The notes below the pieces were generated by a model. It ran no database searches. It was not told where the DNA came from and worked only from the letters and a program-made list of their open reading frames with translations. Made by a program: the position numbers and the translations under genes. Below, piece after piece: positions 12,936 through 15,471 of a stretch of 15,471 bases of DNA (position 1 is the stretch's first letter; each line of letters begins with the position of its first letter). This DNA comes from an uncultured Hungatella sp. (lineage in GTDB: Bacteria > Bacillota > Clostridia > Lachnospirales > Lachnospiraceae). The stretch spans positions 1-15,471 of the forward strand of contig CAUEKH010000023.1 in the NCBI GenBank assembly GCA_959018155.1, read 5' to 3'.

Positions 12936-14999
12936 ATGTGCTTCAATGAAGAGGCGTTAAACAGGGATGCGTTATTTACTGACGAGACGGAGAATTTTCG
13001 GTTCCCTACAGAACCTGATGAAGGGGACGACATTTATCTGCGGTTTCGGACCGCAAAGGATAATGTTGATTATGTCTGTTATATAGAAGATGGCAAATCA
13101 GAGGAAGCGATGATGGAGAAAGCGGATTCTGACGAGCTGTTTGACTATTATGTATATAAGATTACGGCAGGTGCCGATAAAATAAGTTACAGCTTTAAAG
13201 TGGTAAAGGGCAATGAACAGTGCTATTTTAACCGGCTGGGCGCCACAACGGATAACTCGGAAGGGTTTCATTTCCGCGTAGCGCCGGGGTTCCATACACC
13301 GGACTGGGCCAAGGGCGCTGTCATGTACCAGATTTACGTGGATCGTTTCTATAACGGTGACCCGGGAAATGATGTAGTCGATAATGAGTATATCTATATC
13401 GGGGCGCCGGTGGCCCACGTGTCTGACTGGAGTAAGTATCCGAACCAGCTGGATGTGGGATATTTCTATGGCGGTGATTTGCAGGGCGTATGGGATAAAC
13501 TCGATTATCTCCAGAACCTGGGAGTCGACGTTATCTATTTTAACCCGATTTTCGTGTCTCCCTCCAATCACAAGTATGACTGTCAGGATTATGACCATAT
13601 TGACCCCCATTACGGCGTTATTGTAAAAGATGGCGGAGAGGTCGTAAAGCCTGGGGAGAAGGATAATAAGAATGCCACAAAGTATATGATACGGACGACG
13701 GACAGGGAGAACTTAGAGGCCAGTGACGCCTTTTTCGTCCGCTTTGTGGAGGAGGTTCACAGGCGCGGGATGAGAGTGATTTTAGATGGCGTCTTTAACC
13801 ACTGCGGTTCTTTTAACGAGTGGCTGGATGGGGAACTCTTATACGAGATGTCCGGGACCTATGAGTCCGGGGCTTATGCGTCGGAGGACAGCCCTTACCA
13901 CACCTTTTTCAAGTTTTACGAGGGAGGGCGGTGGCCGAATAACGGCGCCTACGATGGCTGGTGGGGCCATTCCACACTGCCGAAGTTAAATTATGAGGAT
14001 TCCCCGAAGCTGTATGAATATATCTTAAAGATTGCGCGTAAATGGGTTTCCCCGCCATTTTCCGTCGATGGCTGGCGCCTCGATGTGGCTGCGGATCTAG
14101 GCCACAGCAGCGAGTATAACCACAAGTTCTGGCGGGATTTCCGGGCGGCCGTGAAGGAGGCGAATCCGGAAGCGGTGATTCTGGCAGAACACTACGGCGA
14201 TCCGTCGTCCTGGCTTCAGGGGGACCAGTGGGATACCGTGATGAACTACGATGCGTTTATGGAGCCGGTGACCTGGTTTTTGACCGGGATGGAGAAGCAC
14301 AGCGATGAGAGCAACCCCAGCCTGTTCGGTGACGGGGAAAGCTTCTTCCGATCCATGAATTACCATATGAGCCGTATGCTGACCAACTCTGTCCTTGTGG
14401 CGATGAATGAACTGTCCAATCACGACCATTCCCGCTTTTTAACGAGGACAAACCGGGTGGTGGGCCGGATTGCCACGAAGGGGCCGGAGGCAGCTTCCGA
14501 GGGCATACAGTACGGTATTTTCCGGGAGGCCGTCTTAATCCAGATGACGTGGCCGGGAGCGCCTACGATCTACTACGGAGACGAGGCGGGTGTCTGCGGC
14601 TGGACGGACCCGGATAACAGAAGGACATACCCCTGGGGAAATGAAAACCTGGAACTGATAGAATTCCATAAGTATATGATCAGCCTTCACCACAGTATGC
14701 CGGCGCTGCGGCGCGGTTCTTTAAAACAGCTGATAGCCGGACGGCAGCTGATCGGATACGGCCGTTTCTGCGGTGACAGTATCTGCGCTATTGTGGTCAA
14801 CAACAAAGCACAGGAGCGGGAGGTGCTCATCCCGGTATGGCAGCTGGGGATGGCGGACGAGGAGACGATGACCCGCTACATGCTGACATACGAGTCGGGA
14901 TACAATGTGGGAAGACTGAATTATACCGTGAAGAACGGGGAGATCGCCTTAACCATGCCGCCGCTCAGCGCTATTCTGCTGTCGGCAGATCGGGTGTAG
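12936..14999 (+). CDS. GH13 alpha-glucosidase-type hydrolase (neopullulanase/cyclomaltodextrinase-like)
   Basis: This is a cytoplasmic glycoside hydrolase of the alpha-amylase family, probably cutting maltodextrins, cyclodextrins or pullulan fragments after uptake; there is no signal peptide. With the start at 12936 (687 residues) the N-terminal domain aligns with CBM34-type domains of neopullulanases (EALNRD ... IYLRFRTAKDNVDYV). All four GH13 regions are visible: DGVFNH (from residue 284), GWRLDVA with nucleophile D383, LAEHYG with acid/base E418, and NHDHSR with stabiliser D497. NPIFVSPSNHKYDCQDYDHIDPHYG forms the substrate groove, and a beta-sandwich C-domain follows. The frame is open up to ATG 12864, but that ATG has no ribosome site and would precede the likely promoter; AAAGGA lies 12 bases before 12936. 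It is a single-gene unit with terminators on both sides. The exact substrate is not predictable. Confidence 0.88.
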   Translation: MCFNEEALNRDALFTDETENFRFPTEPDEGDDIYLRFRTAKDNVDYVCYIEDGKSEEAMMEKADSDELFDYYVYKITAGADKISYSFKVVKGNEQCYFNRLGATTDNSEGFHFRVAPGFHTPDWAKGAVMYQIYVDRFYNGDPGNDVVDNEYIYIGAPVAHVSDWSKYPNQLDVGYFYGGDLQGVWDKLDYLQNLGVDVIYFNPIFVSPSNHKYDCQDYDHIDPHYGVIVKDGGEVVKPGEKDNKNATKYMIRTTDRENLEASDAFFVRFVEEVHRRGMRVILDGVFNHCGSFNEWLDGELLYEMSGTYESGAYASEDSPYHTFFKFYEGGRWPNNGAYDGWWGHSTLPKLNYEDSPKLYEYILKIARKWVSPPFSVDGWRLDVAADLGHSSEYNHKFWRDFRAAVKEANPEAVILAEHYGDPSSWLQGDQWDTVMNYDAFMEPVTWFLTGMEKHSDESNPSLFGDGESFFRSMNYHMSRMLTNSVLVAMNELSNHDHSRFLTRTNRVVGRIATKGPEAASEGIQYGIFREAVLIQMTWPGAPTIYYGDEAGVCGWTDPDNRRTYPWGNENLELIEFHKYMISLHHSMPALRRGSLKQLIAGRQLIGYGRFCGDSICAIVVNNKAQEREVLIPVWQLGMADEETMTRYMLTYESGYNVGRLNYTVKNGEIALTMPPLSAILLSADRV

Positions 15000-15047
15000 G
15001 AGACGGAAGGCGCCAGGAGAGAGAGTTCTTCGAATACAGAAACAGTA

Positions 15048-15087
15048 AGGGCGGCCCGGGACAGCTAATCCTGTGGCTGCCTGTTTT
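15048..15087 (+). terminator. Possible terminator after the GH13 gene
   Basis: An imperfect nested hairpin combines AGGGCGGCC with GGCTGCCT and, inside, ACAG with CTGT, followed by TTTT. Of the roughly 190 bases between the GH13 stop and the first tRNA, I see only this and the tRNA promoter. Confidence 0.35.
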
Positions 15088-15141
15088 AAAATGGATTTTT
15101 CGACGGGAAATTTCATTGAAAAATTTTTTGAGTAAAAATAC

Positions 15142-15170
15142 TTGATTTTTGATGATGGGTATGATAAGAT
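15142..15170 (+). promoter_or_regulatory. Promoter of the tRNA cluster
   Basis: TTGATT (15142-15147), a 17-bp spacer and TAAGAT (15165-15170) with an extended -10 TGA just before it. The predicted start near 15177 is about 16 bases before the tRNA-Tyr gene. Confidence 0.65.
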
Positions 15171-15192
15171 TATTTCTGCTTGTAAAGCATCT

Positions 15193-15274
15193 GGATGGTT
15201 TCCCGAGTGGCCAAAGGGGACAGACTGTAAATCTGCTGCAAATTGCTTCGGTGGTTCGAATCCACCTCCATCCA
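15193..15274 (+). tRNA. tRNA-Tyr (anticodon GTA)
   Basis: This is a class II tRNA of 82 bases with anticodon GTA at 15227-15229 in the loop CTGTAAA. The D-region CCCGAGTGGCCAAAGGG closely follows known bacterial tRNA-Tyr. It has a long variable arm (GCA/TGC stem) and a perfect T-arm GGTGG-TTCGAAT-CCACC. CCA is not encoded. As read, two pairs do not form: T7 with T66 in the acceptor stem and A27 with C43 in the anticodon stem. The other six acceptor pairs are perfect. Confidence 0.93.
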
Positions 15275-15317
15275 TTTAATTATACTTCTGAATATACATT
15301 ATAAAAGAAGTAAACAC

Positions 15318-15390
15318 GCCGATGTGGCTCAATTGGCAGAGCAGCTGATTTGTAATCAGCAGGTTATCGGTTCGAGTCCGATCATCGGCT
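15318..15390 (+). tRNA. tRNA-Thr (anticodon TGT)
   Basis: This is a 73-base tRNA with perfect arms: acceptor GCCGATG/CATCGGC, D-stem GCTC/GAGC, anticodon stem GCTGA/TCAGC with TGT at 15351-15353, and T-arm ATCGG-TTCGAGT-CCGAT. The discriminator is T and CCA is not encoded. It lies 43 bases after tRNA-Tyr. Confidence 0.96.
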
Positions 15391-15394
15391 TTTT

Positions 15395-15468
15395 GGACCT
15401 TTAGCTCAGTTGGTTAGAGCAACCGGCTCATAACCGGTCGGTCCTGGGTTCGAGTCCCCGAAGGTCCA
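15395..15468 (+). tRNA. tRNA with CAT anticodon: elongator tRNA-Met or, more likely, tRNA-Ile2
   Basis: This is a 74-base tRNA with acceptor GGACCTT/AAGGTCC, discriminator A, anticodon stem ACCGG/CCGGT and CAT at 15429-15431. It is not initiator tRNA: bases 1 and 72 pair as G-C and the anticodon stem lacks three consecutive GGG/CCC pairs. C4-G69 and C5-G68 are the pairs that E. coli TilS uses to tell tRNA-Ile2 from tRNA-Met, so it may be the isoleucine tRNA that receives lysidine. A program reading only the anticodon would call it Met. It starts 4 bases after tRNA-Thr, so the two are co-transcribed. Confidence 0.9.
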
Positions 15469-15471
15469 TTT

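Noticed and set aside
13098..13610. Minus-strand open frame of 170 codons
   Set aside because: It is antisense to the GH13 gene, without ribosome site or family motif.
1..15471. CRISPR array, insertion sequence, integrase or attachment site
   Set aside because: I saw no regularly spaced repeats, transposase or integrase motifs, and no direct repeat of a tRNA 3' end within the window.

Overview
The window looks like chromosome of an endospore-forming, Gram-positive member of the Clostridia, most likely a Lachnospiraceae relative. The grounds are the conserved cluster mazG / hup / rqcP / yabP / yabQ / divIC / spoIIE / tilS / hpt / ftsH, sporulation genes with recognisable promoter signals, strong AGGAGG ribosome sites, and a base composition near 50% GC. 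No genus can be named from the sequence alone.

Layout. Positions 1-1522 carry the C-terminal part of a superfamily I (Upf1-like) helicase fused to a PD-(D/E)XK-type nuclease domain; its N-terminus lies outside the window. A long hairpin separates it from a convergent gene for an exported metallo-beta-lactamase-fold protein (minus strand). A divergent promoter then drives a short single-domain mazG. It is followed by a membrane GGDEF-EAL cyclic-di-GMP enzyme whose first membrane helix is out of frame with the rest. Positions 5572-6185 hold a strong promoter, hup (HU) and rqcP. Next come yabP, yabQ and divIC, then spoIIE, then a tilS-hpt-ftsH operon. A roughly 360-base gap holds terminators and a candidate small RNA. 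It is followed by a cytoplasmic GH13 maltodextrin-hydrolase-like gene and three tRNA genes (Tyr, Thr and a CAT-anticodon tRNA).

How the genes fit together. rqcP, tilS, hpt, mazG and ftsH serve translation quality control, tRNA modification, purine salvage, nucleotide clean-up and membrane proteolysis. yabP, yabQ, divIC and spoIIE serve division and spore formation. TilS modifies tRNA-Ile2 (anticodon CAT), and the last tRNA here carries acceptor base pairs typical of a TilS substrate.

Most interesting observations: (1) yabP and spoIIE share one layout, in which an intrinsic-terminator-like hairpin closes the upstream gene, carries the next gene's Shine-Dalgarno in its 3' arm, and has the next gene's own promoter placed so that the sporulation transcript begins inside the hairpin and frees the ribosome site. 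(2) The spoIIE promoter shows a 21-bp spacing and 0A-like boxes, as in Bacillus subtilis Spo0A-activated promoters. (3) A promoter-terminator pair downstream of ftsH could make a roughly 98-nt RNA with three C-rich motifs. (4) A TG duplication separates the signal-anchor helix from the GGDEF-EAL protein. (5) SpoIIE lacks the membrane domain. All expression and regulatory statements are inference from sequence.
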